Origin: an uncultured Hyphomonas sp.
Lineage (GTDB): Bacteria; Pseudomonadota; Alphaproteobacteria; Caulobacterales; Hyphomonadaceae
Direction of reading: 5' to 3'
Length of the DNA: 64,000 bases
NCBI RefSeq assembly: GCF_963677035.1
Contig: NZ_OY781472.1
Coordinates: 2,232,001-2,296,000, forward strand
The notes under the pieces were generated by a model, which was not told the DNA's origin, did no database searches, and saw only the letters and a list, made by a program, of their open reading frames with translations. Made by a program: the position numbers and the translations under genes. Positions within the stretch are counted from its first letter, which is position 1; each line of letters starts with the position of its first letter. Of this stretch, positions 40,212 to 47,720 are shown piece after piece.

Positions 40212-40718
40212 TTAGTTCCCGGTGCGGAAGCTCTTGCGGCCGAAGTAAGAGCCGGAGGAGGTGGGCTTTTTGGGCGCTTCGGGTTCGGCCGGGGTGTCGG
40301 TTTCGGCGTCTGTTTCTGCGGGTGTGTCCGCAGCAGGCGCTTCCACCGGAGCCTCGGCAGCAGGCGCTTCGGGAACCGGCGTAGCATCCGGCGTCTTGCC
40401 GTCCATCAGGTCGCGGATCCAGGCGCAGGATGCGCCGGCGGTGGAGACTTCGATGTCCGGCACGCTCTTGTCGAGGCGGCGGGCGAGCAGCCGGGCCTGG
40501 TGCGCGGTCAGAGATTTCAGCTGCGCCTCGAAAATGTCCTTGCCGACGGCGTCCCGCAGGGCGCGCATGACCTCGACCGTCTGCCCGGCAGAGATCATCA
40601 GCTTCTTGGTCAGCAGGCCGGCCGCGGCGGCGTATTCCTTCTCGCCCAGCGCGCTGAAGGCCTGGTTCAGGAGGGCTGTCAGCGCCTCGGCGCCGGCCTT
40701 GTGTGCGTCGCGGCTCAT
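40212..40718 (-). CDS. Small partner of a ParA-type ATPase, unknown family
   Basis: A 168-residue protein. Residues 1-105 form a predicted helical domain (E-A-L-T-A-L-L-N-Q-A-F-S-A-L, L-T-K-K-L-M-I-S-A-G). It is followed by a disordered tail rich in Pro, Ala, Glu and Thr (about 108-150) and a short basic end F-G-R-K-S-F-R-T-G-N. It overlaps the end of the ParA gene by 4 bases on the same strand, so the two are coupled. ParA-type positioning ATPases usually come with such a cargo-linking or ATPase-stimulating partner (ParB, McdB, ParP and similar). I do not recognise its family. Confidence 0.75.
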   Translation of the reverse strand: MSRDAHKAGAEALTALLNQAFSALGEKEYAAAAGLLTKKLMISAGQTVEVMRALRDAVGKDIFEAQLKSLTAHQARLLARRLDKSVPDIEVSTAGASCAWIRDLMDGKTPDATPVPEAPAAEAPVEAPAADTPAETDAETDTPAEPEAPKKPTSSGSYFGRKSFRTGN

Positions 40719-41599
40719 GCCAGCGCCGCCTTCACTTCAGCCAGCAGGTCCTTGATGACCGGCAGCGCCCCGCCAGACCATTTCGCCTCGATCGTCGGCT
40801 CCGGGCCAAGCTCGATCGGGTTGGTGGCAAAGCCTGATTTCATCGGAATGACGGTCTTGAACATGGTGAACTCGGCTTCCTGGGCGGCGGCGGCTTCGCG
40901 CATGGCGTTCAGCACGACCTGCTGGTGTGGAGAATTGTCATACCGGGTCGCCAGCACCATGGGGAGTCTCTTCACGTCACGGTCGCGCAGGCCCTCCATC
41001 ACGTCGCCGGTGAACAGGTCGAGCCCGAGCGTGGACATGAAGTCCGGAATGGTCGGCACGACCACAAGGTGGCTGGCCGCCAGCACGGATTCGGTCATGG
41101 TCGAGATGCCGGGCGGGCAGTCGCACAGGATGACGTCATACTTCGCCTTGAGCAGGTTGAAGTCGTCGCGCAGGCGCCGGCCGACCTGGTTCTCCAGGGC
41201 TTCCATGGAATAGCCCTGCTCGGTGAGGTGATAGATCAGCTCTTTCTCGGTCTTGCGCAGGCGCGGGCTGGAGGGGATCAGGTCCAGCGGCAGCGGCTTG
41301 CCGTTCGCGGTGACATCGGAGGCATCGGTGACGATGTATTCTTCCAGGCGCTTCTGCTCGTTTGCCTCGAAGTTTTCCAGCAGCCAGTCGGAGATCGTGG
41401 CGTAGTCGCTGATGGCCTGGAACAGGTGCTCGTCCCCTTCATTGCCGAAAACCAGCAGCGAGGCGTTGGCCTGCGTATCCAGGTCAACGACCAGCACACG
41501 GCGCCCTTCGGCGGCAAAGGCTTCCGCCAGGCTGACCGTAGTTGTGGTCTTGCCCACGCCTCCTTTGGAATTGGCAATGGAAATCACGCGTGCCGACAT
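40715..41599 (-). CDS. ParA/MinD family ATPase inside the GTA cluster
   Basis: A 294-residue deviant-Walker ATPase. K-G-G-V-G-K-T-T (12-19) carries the signature lysine, V-V-D-L-D-T-Q-A-N the A' motif, and V-I-L-C-D-C-P-P-G the Walker B. ParA proteins bind nucleoid DNA as ATP dimers and move plasmids or protein cargoes. No N-terminal HTH is present, so it is of the short ParA type used for cargo positioning rather than plasmid autoregulation. It is antisense to the flanking GTA genes and coupled to the small partner gene. No parS-like site or replication gene is seen, so a plasmid origin is unlikely. Confidence 0.88.
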   Translation of the reverse strand: MSARVISIANSKGGVGKTTTTVSLAEAFAAEGRRVLVVDLDTQANASLLVFGNEGDEHLFQAISDYATISDWLLENFEANEQKRLEEYIVTDASDVTANGKPLPLDLIPSSPRLRKTEKELIYHLTEQGYSMEALENQVGRRLRDDFNLLKAKYDVILCDCPPGISTMTESVLAASHLVVVPTIPDFMSTLGLDLFTGDVMEGLRDRDVKRLPMVLATRYDNSPHQQVVLNAMREAAAAQEAEFTMFKTVIPMKSGFATNPIELGPEPTIEAKWSGGALPVIKDLLAEVKAALA

Positions 41600-41682
41600 T
41601 CTCGCAGCTCCTCAACCCCTTGAAACGGAAGCTACGGACAAAGCAGATTTGTCCCCCCATGGCTACGCCTGAACGTCGCAGG

Positions 41683-41714
41683 CCTGTGGGAAATAGCAGC
41701 GCCTGTCCCACAGG
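41683..41714. promoter_or_regulatory. Inverted repeat between the divergent parA and portal genes
   Basis: CCTGTGGGA (41683-41691) and TCCCACAGG (41706-41714) with a 14-base spacer, followed by AT-rich DNA. It could be an operator for the parA-partner pair or for the portal-side GTA transcript. Confidence 0.5.
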
Positions 41715-41822
41715 GATAAGCATTTTCCTCTTTGTATTTGTTGAGAATTTCCAATCCCAATCCTCCGGGTAAGGCCGCGCCTTAACTTCTCGCCATCAAA
41801 CGACGGAGGCGAATGCGGCGGC

Positions 41823-42944
41823 ATGGCGTGGAACTGGATCCCGGGAAAAAACAGGCATGAGTCGAAATCGGCTCCACCCATGGTGGCGCTCACCGATCCG
41901 GGTGGCCCGAACTGGGGCGGCCGGGACGGCGGCGCGCTGACCCGGGATGGCTATCTGCGCAACGCCGTGGCGTATCGCTGTATCCGCATGGTGGCGGAGG
42001 CTGCCGCTTCCGTTCCGCTGGTCACGGCGCATGAGGCCGCTGCCCGCCTGATCCGCAAACCGGCGCCGGAAATGGCCGGCCCGGCCTTCCTGGAGGGCGT
42101 TTACACACAGCTGCAGCTGCACGGGAATGCCTTCATCGAGGCGGTGACCCTGCCGGGCGGGGAAGACGGCGAGGGGCCGGGCGTCGACGCGCTCTACGCC
42201 CTGCAGCCGGGCCGCGTGCGCCCCATCACAGACGGCCGCGGCTGGGCCGAGCGCTGGGCGGTGCGGGAACGCAAGGGCGAACGCCTGCTGCCACGCGAGG
42301 CGGTGCTGCACCTGAAACTGTTCCATCCGCAGGACGATATTCTCGGCCTGCCGGCGCTGGCCCCGGCCCGCCGCGCGCTGGACCTGCACAATGCCTCCGC
42401 CGACTGGGCGAAATCCCTGATCGACAATTCTGCCAAGCCTTCCGGCGCGCTGATCTGGTCTGGCCATGGCCGCATGCCGCCCGAACAGTTCGACCGGCTG
42501 AAGCGGGATCTCGATGCCCTTTACTCCGGCGCGGCGAATGCCGGGCGGCCGCTGCTGCTGGAAGGCGGGCTCGACTGGCGGCCGATGTCGCTGTCGCCTG
42601 CGGATATGGATTTCCTGGAGGCGCGCAACAGCGCCGCGCGGGAGATTGCGCTGGCGCTGGGCGTGCCCCCGCAATTGCTGGGCATTCCGGGGGACAATAC
42701 GTATGCGAACTACAAGGAAGCCAATCTCGCCTTCTGGCGGATGACCGTGCTGCCGCTGGCCGAGAAGATGGCGGCGTCCTTGTCGGTCTGGTTGGACGAG
42801 CCGCTGGGCGGGGATGTGGACGTGCGCTGCGATCTCGACCGCGTACCGGCCCTCTCGGCAGAGCGTGAGGCGCTCTGGGCGCGGCTGGAAGCTGCCTCCT
42901 TCGCGACGCCGGACGAGAAACGCAAACTGGCGGGGCTCGGCTGA
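41823..42944 (+). CDS. GTA portal protein (gp3), HK97 family
   Basis: A 373-residue portal subunit forming the ring at the capsid vertex through which DNA is packaged. HK97-type portal signatures are the early A-Y-R-C-I-R-M-V-A-E-A-A-A, the G-N-A-F-I-E segment and L-G-V-P-P-Q-L-L-G-I-P-G-D-N-T-Y-A-N-Y-K-E-A. GGAGG lies 15 bases upstream of the ATG. It resumes the GTA transcript after the antisense parA module. It ends with TGATG, overlapping the start of the next small gene. Confidence 0.93.
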   Translation: MAWNWIPGKNRHESKSAPPMVALTDPGGPNWGGRDGGALTRDGYLRNAVAYRCIRMVAEAAASVPLVTAHEAAARLIRKPAPEMAGPAFLEGVYTQLQLHGNAFIEAVTLPGGEDGEGPGVDALYALQPGRVRPITDGRGWAERWAVRERKGERLLPREAVLHLKLFHPQDDILGLPALAPARRALDLHNASADWAKSLIDNSAKPSGALIWSGHGRMPPEQFDRLKRDLDALYSGAANAGRPLLLEGGLDWRPMSLSPADMDFLEARNSAAREIALALGVPPQLLGIPGDNTYANYKEANLAFWRMTVLPLAEKMAASLSVWLDEPLGGDVDVRCDLDRVPALSAEREALWARLEAASFATPDEKRKLAGLG

Positions 42945-43174
42945 TGGAGATCGAGAAGAAAGTCACGGTCGGTCTGATCGTTGCCATTCTGGCGCAAACC
43001 GGTGGCGCACTCGTCTGGGCAGGCTCTGCGGCCGAACGCATCCGCGCCGTGGAGACCGAACTGGATGACCGCAAGATGGTCTCCGAACGGCTGGTGCGCG
43101 TCGAGGCACAACTGGAATCTGTAAGCGGACAGCTGAACCGGATCGAGCGCCGCATGGAGGCGCGTGATGAGTGA
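42944..43174 (+). CDS. Small membrane-anchored coiled-coil protein in the GTA cluster
   Basis: A 76-residue protein with an N-terminal membrane helix (G-L-I-V-A-I-L-A-Q-T-G-G-A-L-V-W-A) and a heptad-like coiled coil (V-E-T-E-L-D-D-R-K-M, V-E-A-Q-L-E-S-V-S-G-Q-L-N-R-I-E-R-R). It occupies the position of the small orfg3.5 gene of the Rhodobacter GTA; equivalence is by position only. Its start overlaps the portal stop and its stop overlaps the protease start by 8 bases. Confidence 0.8.
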   Translation: MEIEKKVTVGLIVAILAQTGGALVWAGSAAERIRAVETELDDRKMVSERLVRVEAQLESVSGQLNRIERRMEARDE

Positions 43175-43688
43175 GCGTCAATACGCGGCCCTTCCTTCCG
43201 CTCATCCCGGCGCAGGCCGGGATCCAGAGCGGCATGTCCTGCACTCCGTGGTTATGGACCCCGGCCTGCGCCGGGGTGAGCGAAAACAGACAGGCCTCCT
43301 CATCGAAGGTTACGCCTCACTCTTCGGAATACCGGACCAGTCGGGAGACGTCGTGCGCGCGGGGGCGTTCGCGCACACGCTCCGGTCCGGGGCCGCCCTG
43401 CCGATGTTGTTGCAGCATCGGCAGGGCGCGCTGGCCGGGCGCTGGACGCGGATCACCGAAGACGGACGCGGCCTGTTCATGCGTGGACTGATCGAAAAGC
43501 CGGGCGTGCAGCAACTGGTACGCGGCGGCCTCAGCGGCCTGTCCATCGGATTCCGCCCGCGCCTGTGGAAGCCGTTGTCCCGCGGCGGGCGCGAACTGAT
43601 CGAGGTGGACCTCGTGGAAGTGTCGCTGGTGCAGGCCCCGATGCAGGCGTGGGCACGGTTTGGTGTGGTGGGGGCGGAGGCGGCGTGA
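43167..43688 (+). CDS. GTA prohead protease (gp4) with a repeat element in its N-terminal coding region
   Basis: A 173-residue HK97-family (U35) prohead protease that trims the capsid protein during assembly. The core starts at G-L-L-I-E-G-Y-A-S-L-F-G; catalytic His is in M-L-L-Q-H-R-Q-G and Ser in G-G-L-S-G-L-S-I-G-F. Residues about 12-38 (A-H-P-G-A-G-R-D-P ... M-D-P-G-L-R-R-G) are the translation of a family C palindromic repeat. No start codon exists between the repeat and the conserved core, so translation must begin in or before the repeat. ATG 43167, overlapping the preceding stop, is the best candidate. Capsid follows after a family A repeat. Confidence 0.87.
   Translation: MSERQYAALPSAHPGAGRDPERHVLHSVVMDPGLRRGERKQTGLLIEGYASLFGIPDQSGDVVRAGAFAHTLRSGAALPMLLQHRQGALAGRWTRITEDGRGLFMRGLIEKPGVQQLVRGGLSGLSIGFRPRLWKPLSRGGRELIEVDLVEVSLVQAPMQAWARFGVVGAEAA
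43202..43280. repeat. Dispersed palindromic repeat family C, copy 1 (inside gp4)
   Basis: TCATCCCGGCGCAGGCCGGG ... CCCGGCCTGCGCCGGGGTGA, inverted arms round a variable centre. It is in frame with the protease gene. A second copy is at 45081-45162. Confidence 0.88.
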
Positions 43689-43703
43689 GGACTCTACGTC
43701 GTG

Positions 43704-43795
43704 TCATCCCGGACGCTGCGAAGCAGCGATCCGGGACCCTGTAGCGGCAGGAGCAAACAAGGTCCCGGATAAGTGCTGCGCGCTTTCCGGGATGA
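43704..43795. repeat. Dispersed palindromic repeat family A, copy 3
   Basis: TCATCCCGGACGCTGCGAAG ... CTTTCCGGGATGA between the protease and capsid genes, 26 bases before the capsid start. Confidence 0.85.
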
Positions 43796-43821
43796 CAGGG
43801 AATATTTCAGAAGGAGTGGTA

Positions 43822-44997
43822 ATGACCAAGGAAACCAAAATGGCAGGCGGCAACAAGGCGGCAGAGGCTGACCTGATGGCGGCGTTCGAGGCCTTTCGCG
43901 AGGCAAACGATGCGCGGCTGGCCGAGATTGAATCGAAAGGTGCAAGCGATCCGCTGACGGATGAGCGCCTGTCCCGGATTGACCGGCGTTTGGAGGCCCT
44001 CAGCCTCAAGATGGCGCGGCCGGAGGCGGGCGCGGCCCCGGCGGCAGAGCCGGATGCCCGCACCGAGGCCTGGGGGCGTTACCTGCGCCAGGGCGATGAC
44101 AGTGGTCTGGCAAAGCTGGACGTGAAGGCCCTGAACACCGGCACTGATGCGCAGGGCGGCTATGTCGCCCCGCCGGAACTGGACCGCCTGATTGAGGCCC
44201 GCCTTCTGGCGGCCAGCCCGATGCGCCAGATCGCGACCGTGCGGCAGACCTCTGCTGGCACCTATCGCAAGCCGGTCAGCCTGGGCGCGGCGGCGAGCTG
44301 GGTGGCCGAGGAAGGCGCGCGGACGGAGACCACGCATTCCGGCCTCGCCTTGCTGGAATTCCCCGCGGGGGAACTCTACGCCATGCCCGCGGCAACGCAG
44401 GCCCTGCTGGAGGATTCCTATTCCGACATCGACGCCTGGCTGGCCGATGAGGTGGAGAATGCCTTTGCCGTGCAGGAATCTGCTGCCTTCGTGACGGGCG
44501 ACGGCGCGAACAAACCGAAGGGCTTTCTCGATTATGAGATTGTCGCCGAGGCGAGCCATGTCTGGGGCAAGGTCGGCTCGGTCGCCGGAGACTTTGGCGC
44601 CGCCAATGCCGCCGACCAGCTGATCGACCTGATCTATACGCCGAAAAGCCAGTTCCGTGCCAATGGCCGCTTCGTGATGAACCGGCGCACGGTGGCCGCC
44701 GTCCGCAAACTGAAGGATGGCGACGGGCGATACCTGTGGCAGCCGGGCACGGGCGGGGACCCGGCGACGATCCTCGGCTATCCGGTGACGGAAGTCGAAG
44801 ACATGCCGGACATCGGCAGCGGCAATGCGGCCATCGCCTTCGGGGATTTCCGCCGCTTCTACCTGATCGCCGACCGGCAGGGTGCGCGGGTGCTGCGCGA
44901 CCCGTTCAGCGCCAAGCCTTACGTCCTGTTCTACACGACCAAACGCGTCGGCGGCGGCGTGCAGAACTTCGACGCGGCGAAGGTGATGGTGTTCTGA
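43822..44997 (+). CDS. GTA major capsid protein (gp5), HK97 fold
   Basis: A 391-residue capsid precursor. The N-terminal 100 residues form a charged helical delta domain (scaffold-like: A-F-E-A-F-R-E-A-N-D-A-R-L-A-E-I) that gp4 should remove near residue 105. The HK97-fold shell protein starts at about T-G-T-D-A-Q-G-G-Y-V-A-P-P. Further signatures are R-Q-I-A-T-V-R-Q-T, P-A-A-T-Q-A-L-L-E-D-S and F-V-T-G-D-G-A-N-K-P-K-G-F. AAGGAG lies 5 bases before the ATG at 43822. An upstream in-frame extension through the family A repeat is rejected. Confidence 0.95.
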   Translation: MTKETKMAGGNKAAEADLMAAFEAFREANDARLAEIESKGASDPLTDERLSRIDRRLEALSLKMARPEAGAAPAAEPDARTEAWGRYLRQGDDSGLAKLDVKALNTGTDAQGGYVAPPELDRLIEARLLAASPMRQIATVRQTSAGTYRKPVSLGAAASWVAEEGARTETTHSGLALLEFPAGELYAMPAATQALLEDSYSDIDAWLADEVENAFAVQESAAFVTGDGANKPKGFLDYEIVAEASHVWGKVGSVAGDFGAANAADQLIDLIYTPKSQFRANGRFVMNRRTVAAVRKLKDGDGRYLWQPGTGGDPATILGYPVTEVEDMPDIGSGNAAIAFGDFRRFYLIADRQGARVLRDPFSAKPYVLFYTTKRVGGGVQNFDAAKVMVF

Positions 44998-45080
44998 GTC
45001 TTTCAACTGCTCGGGCGCAGTTCCTCGCTGCGCTCGGGCGCCCTGCGCCTGCGCTTCGCTTGTGTGGGCTCTCTTCTTCG

Positions 45081-45162
45081 CTCATCCCGGCGAAAGCCGG
45101 GATCCAGAAGCTGCAAGCGCCGCGCTTCATGGATCTGGGCCCCGGCTTTCGCCGGGGTGAGC
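45081..45162. repeat. Dispersed palindromic repeat family C, copy 2
   Basis: CTCATCCCGGCGAAAGCCGG ... CCCCGGCTTTCGCCGGGGTGAG between capsid gene and a small gene. Confidence 0.87.
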
Positions 45163-45197
45163 GGAACAATTTGTTCTACCCCAAAAGGAAACCAAAT

Positions 45198-45401
45198 ATG
45201 TTTGAATCTGTCATCGTCTCCATCATCCGCCAGGCCGCGCTGCTGACCAAGGCGCAGCAGGACGAGTTCACCACGAAAGTGGCCGAAGCCGTAGCCACCC
45301 TGATCAATTCGACCGAGACCGAAATCGACGACGAACTGATCCGCTCCATCGGCCTGCCCATCGGCTCGGCAGTCGTCGAGAAACTGGGAACGCTGGTCTA
45401 G
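45198..45401 (+). CDS. 67-residue helical protein of unknown function within the GTA cluster
   Basis: The ATG at 45198 has AAAAGGAAACC upstream. The protein (M-F-E-S-V-I-V-S-I-I-R-Q-A-A-L-L-T-K ... I-G-S-A-V-V-E-K-L) is amphipathic and helical with a weakly hydrophobic N-terminus, no cysteines. It lies between gp5 and gp6 where the canonical cluster has no gene I know. No family was recognised. It is bracketed by a repeat on the left and an antisense membrane gene on the right. Confidence 0.6.
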   Translation: MFESVIVSIIRQAALLTKAQQDEFTTKVAEAVATLINSTETEIDDELIRSIGLPIGSAVVEKLGTLV

Positions 45402-45402
45402 G

Positions 45403-45780
45403 TCACGGCGCTCCGGAGAAATCGGTCGGCCGTGAGGTCGGCCGGTTATCGCCGCCCGGAAGCTTCTCGCCAAACCTGCCCCGGAAAACCCAGATCGCGC
45501 CGAGACACGCAAGCAGGAACGAGGCGGCAAGCACAAGCCGAAAATCGCTTGAAAGCAAACCGCCGGCAATCTGGAAACCGGCGGACATTGTGACAATGAA
45601 ACGGAGCTGTCTTCGTGTGAAGAAGACAAGCAATACGAATGGAACGCCAAGGCCGAAAGCAGTCCACGGATTGTCGTCCAAACCGATCAATACCGAGCCG
45701 AGGGGTGGCAAAATCATGGTGGCGAGAATCCAAACAAGTTTCGCCACCAACTGACCGATCTGAACCAGTATTCTGCCCAT
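45403..45780 (-). CDS. Hypothetical membrane protein, antisense in the GTA cluster
   Basis: A 125-residue protein with three or four hydrophobic helices (V-W-I-L-A-T-M-I-L-P-P-L-G-S-V-L-I, F-G-L-G-V-P-F-V-L-L-V-F-F, I-V-T-M-S-A-G-F-Q-I, L-V-L-A-A-S-F-L-L-A-C-L-G-A-I) and a short polar tail. No family recognised and no clear ribosome site at the ATG (45780). Its stop abuts the end of the 67-residue gene. The base composition is lower in GC than the GTA genes around it, which suggests a later insertion. Confidence 0.55.
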   Translation of the reverse strand: MGRILVQIGQLVAKLVWILATMILPPLGSVLIGLDDNPWTAFGLGVPFVLLVFFTRRQLRFIVTMSAGFQIAGGLLSSDFRLVLAASFLLACLGAIWVFRGRFGEKLPGGDNRPTSRPTDFSGAP

Positions 45781-45806
45781 AGGGGCAACGTAACAGGAAA
45801 TTGAAA

Positions 45807-46355
45807 ATGAGCAATCTGACGGTGATCACACCGCCAGCGGAGGCGGCTTTGTCTCTGGCTGCGGCGAAAGACTATCTCCGCATCGGGCATGATGGGGAGG
45901 ATGCGCTGGTCTCGGCGCTGATCCCGGCGGCGGAGGCGCGGCTGGAGACGGCGGGCGGCCTGGCGCTGGTGACGCGGACGCTGAAGCGCAGCTGGACGTG
46001 CTGGCCGGCGGGCGTGCGCCGCGGCGGTCTGCGCCTGTTGCCCGCGCCGGCAAGCGCGCTGGTGGCCGTAGAGATCGTGGACGCCGAGGGCGCCGCGGAG
46101 ACGGTCACCACGCGCTTCGTGCTGGAGGGCGGGCGGCTGACGTTGAAGCCCTTCGTGCCGCTGCCAGGCATTCCGCTCGGCGGGCGCGTGGAGGTGACGT
46201 TCGTGGCGGGCTATGGCGCGGCGGCGGATGTGCCGGAAGACCTGGTGCACGCGCTGAAGCGGCTGGTGCTGGTCGCCTACCAGCGCGGCGAGGGCGCAGA
46301 CCTGCCGGAAGACGTGGCGGCGATCCTGAACGCGCGCACCGAGGTGCGGCTGTGA
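45807..46355 (+). CDS. GTA head-tail connector/adaptor (gp6)
   Basis: A 182-residue protein of the phage gp6-like head-tail connector family. It opens P-P-A-E-A-A-L-S-L-A-A-A-K-D-Y-L-R-I and has the later helix D-L-V-H-A-L-K-R-L-V-L-V-A-Y-Q-R. It would sit under the portal ring. The start at ATG 45807 is preferred over the TTG two codons earlier. It ends overlapping the next gene by 4 bases. Confidence 0.88.
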   Translation: MSNLTVITPPAEAALSLAAAKDYLRIGHDGEDALVSALIPAAEARLETAGGLALVTRTLKRSWTCWPAGVRRGGLRLLPAPASALVAVEIVDAEGAAETVTTRFVLEGGRLTLKPFVPLPGIPLGGRVEVTFVAGYGAAADVPEDLVHALKRLVLVAYQRGEGADLPEDVAAILNARTEVRL

Positions 46356-46768
46356 GCGGGCGGGCGGAGGAGGCTGTGCAGGCCGCGCTGATGGCGCTGC
46401 TGCGCAGCGACGCGGATGTGAAGTCCGTGTTCGGAACGCCCGCCCGCGTGCTCGACGCGGAGAGCGAGGAACCGCTCTACCCCTACGCGCTGATCGACCG
46501 GCACGAGACGAGCCCCGCCGGGGCGAGCCTTGTGGACGGGCTGGAGCACCGGATCACGCTGGCCTGTTACTCCCGCGACTATGGCGTGCGGGGTGCGAAG
46601 GAATGCCTCTCGGCCCTGCGCGCGGCGGTGGAGCGGGCGGACTGGGCGGTAGAGGGCCAGCACGTGGTGCTGTCGCAGGTGATCTTCGCGGACGCCATGC
46701 GCACGGCGGACAAGCGCGCCTTTCGCGGCGTGGTACGGATACGGATCATTACAGAGGAGGTGGCCTGA
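46352..46768 (+). CDS. GTA gp8, DUF3168 tail terminator protein
   Basis: A 138-residue protein starting with GTG at 46352 (GTGA overlap with gp6). Family features are the opening A-V-Q-A-A-L-M-A-L-L-R-S-D and the Y-P-Y-A-L-I-D-R-H-E-T-S-P strand. DUF3168 proteins end the tail tube at its head-proximal side. It directly follows gp6; the stopper gene gp7 that separates them in the Rhodobacter GTA is not present here. Confidence 0.88.
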   Translation: MSGRAEEAVQAALMALLRSDADVKSVFGTPARVLDAESEEPLYPYALIDRHETSPAGASLVDGLEHRITLACYSRDYGVRGAKECLSALRAAVERADWAVEGQHVVLSQVIFADAMRTADKRAFRGVVRIRIITEEVA

Positions 46769-47181
46769 TGGCAGGGCAGAAAGGCAGGGACATCCTGCTG
46801 AAGATTTCAGACGGGGGCGGCGCTTACGTCACGCTGGCGGGCATCCGTGCAAGCCGGATCCAGCTGTCCGCCGCTTTGGTGGACGCGACCAGCGCCGACA
46901 GTCTGGACGCCTGGCGCGAATTGCTGGCCGGGGCGGGCGCGAAAGCGGCGAAGGTGACCGGCCGGGGCGTGTTCAAGGACGCCGCCAGCGATGCGCGCAT
47001 GCGGGCCGTCTTCTTTGCGGGCGAGGCACCGGACTGGCAGTTCATTCTGCCGGATTTCGGCACGCTGGCAGGCGCGTTCCAGGTCAGCGAACTCAGCTGG
47101 AGCGGCGAACATGACGGCGAAGCGGAGTTCTCCGTCACGCTGGAAAGCGCCGGCCTTGTCAGCTTCGAGGCGATGCCATGA
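46768..47181 (+). CDS. GTA major tail tube protein (gp9)
   Basis: A 137-residue TP901-1-like major tail protein. It begins M-A-G-Q-K-G-R-D-I-L-L-K and has the tail-tube strand pattern F-Q-V-S-E-L-S-W-S-G-E-H-D-G-E-A-E-F-S-V-T-L-E-S-A-G. Stacked hexamers form the GTA tail tube. The start overlaps the preceding stop (TGATG). Confidence 0.9.
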   Translation: MAGQKGRDILLKISDGGGAYVTLAGIRASRIQLSAALVDATSADSLDAWRELLAGAGAKAAKVTGRGVFKDAASDARMRAVFFAGEAPDWQFILPDFGTLAGAFQVSELSWSGEHDGEAEFSVTLESAGLVSFEAMP

Positions 47182-47471
47182 ACGCGGCGCGAGGAGAGAC
47201 AAGCCTGACGATCGGCGGGACCGAGCGGCGGCTGTGCCTGACGTTGGGCGCGCTCGCCGAAATCGAGGCGGCCTTCGGCTGCAAGCGGATGAGCGAGCTG
47301 GACGCGCGGCTGCGCGGCCTGTCCGCCGCAGATCTGACGCTTGTGCTGGCGGCCCTGTTGCGAGGCGGCGGGGAAGACGAGGCCGCCGCGCGCCTTGGCA
47401 GTGCGGACGTCTCCCCCGGCGCGGCGGCGCGGGCGGTGGCCGACGCGTTCCGGCTGGGGCTCGCGGCGTAA
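47178..47471 (+). CDS. GTA gp10, tail assembly chaperone-like (gene transfer agent family protein)
   Basis: A 97-residue protein with an N-terminal beta region (T-S-L-T-I-G-G-T-E-R-R-L-C-L-T-L-G-A-L-A-E-I-E-A-A) and a helical C-terminus. It lies between the tail tube and tape measure genes, where siphoviruses encode tail assembly chaperones. Overlaps gp9 by 4 bases. Confidence 0.87.
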   Translation: MNAARGETSLTIGGTERRLCLTLGALAEIEAAFGCKRMSELDARLRGLSAADLTLVLAALLRGGGEDEAAARLGSADVSPGAAARAVADAFRLGLAA

Positions 47472-47692
47472 TGTTTCCGTGGCGGGACATGCTGCGCGCG
47501 GCGCTGTCGACGGGGATCACGCCGGACGCGTTCTGGCGCCTGTCCCTGCGCGAATGGCGCTGGCTGGCGGGTGAACGCAGCGACGCGATGAGCCGGGGGC
47601 AGCTCGCGGCACTGATGGGGGCCTTTCCGGATGGGAACGTACGTGACGCTTCATCCTTCGACTTCGCTCAGGATGAGTCCGCACTCTCGTAG
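47471..47692 (+). CDS. GTA gp10.1, small tail assembly chaperone-like protein with a repeat-encoded C-terminus
   Basis: A 73-residue protein. Residues 1-57 (M-F-P-W-R-D-M-L-R-A-A-L ... L-S-L-R-E-W-R-W-L) match the small acidic/tryptophan-rich protein of the rcc01693 type that follows gp10 in GTA clusters. The last 15 residues, A-S-S-F-D-F-A-Q-D-E-S-A-L-S, are the translation of the left arm of a family B repeat, which also supplies the stop codon. The gene starts one base before the gp10 stop ends. Confidence 0.85.
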   Translation: MFPWRDMLRAALSTGITPDAFWRLSLREWRWLAGERSDAMSRGQLAALMGAFPDGNVRDASSFDFAQDESALS

Positions 47693-47720
47693 CGCTCATG
47701 CTGAGCGAAGTCGAAGCATG
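47651..47720. repeat. Dispersed palindromic repeat family B, copy 3 (overlaps gp10.1 end)
   Basis: TCATCCTTCGACTTCGCTCA facing TGAGCGAAGTCGAAGCATG. It is followed by a right-end fragment of family A (TTTCCGGGATGA, 47731-47742). Confidence 0.87.

Noticed and set aside
40715..41599. ParA as part of a plasmid or partition locus
   Set aside because: No parB-like HTH protein, no parS-like repeats and no replication gene nearby; flanks are chromosomal GTA genes.
43660..43821. Longer capsid protein start
   Set aside because: The extension would translate a family A repeat; ATG 43822 has a good ribosome site and fits HK97 capsid lengths.
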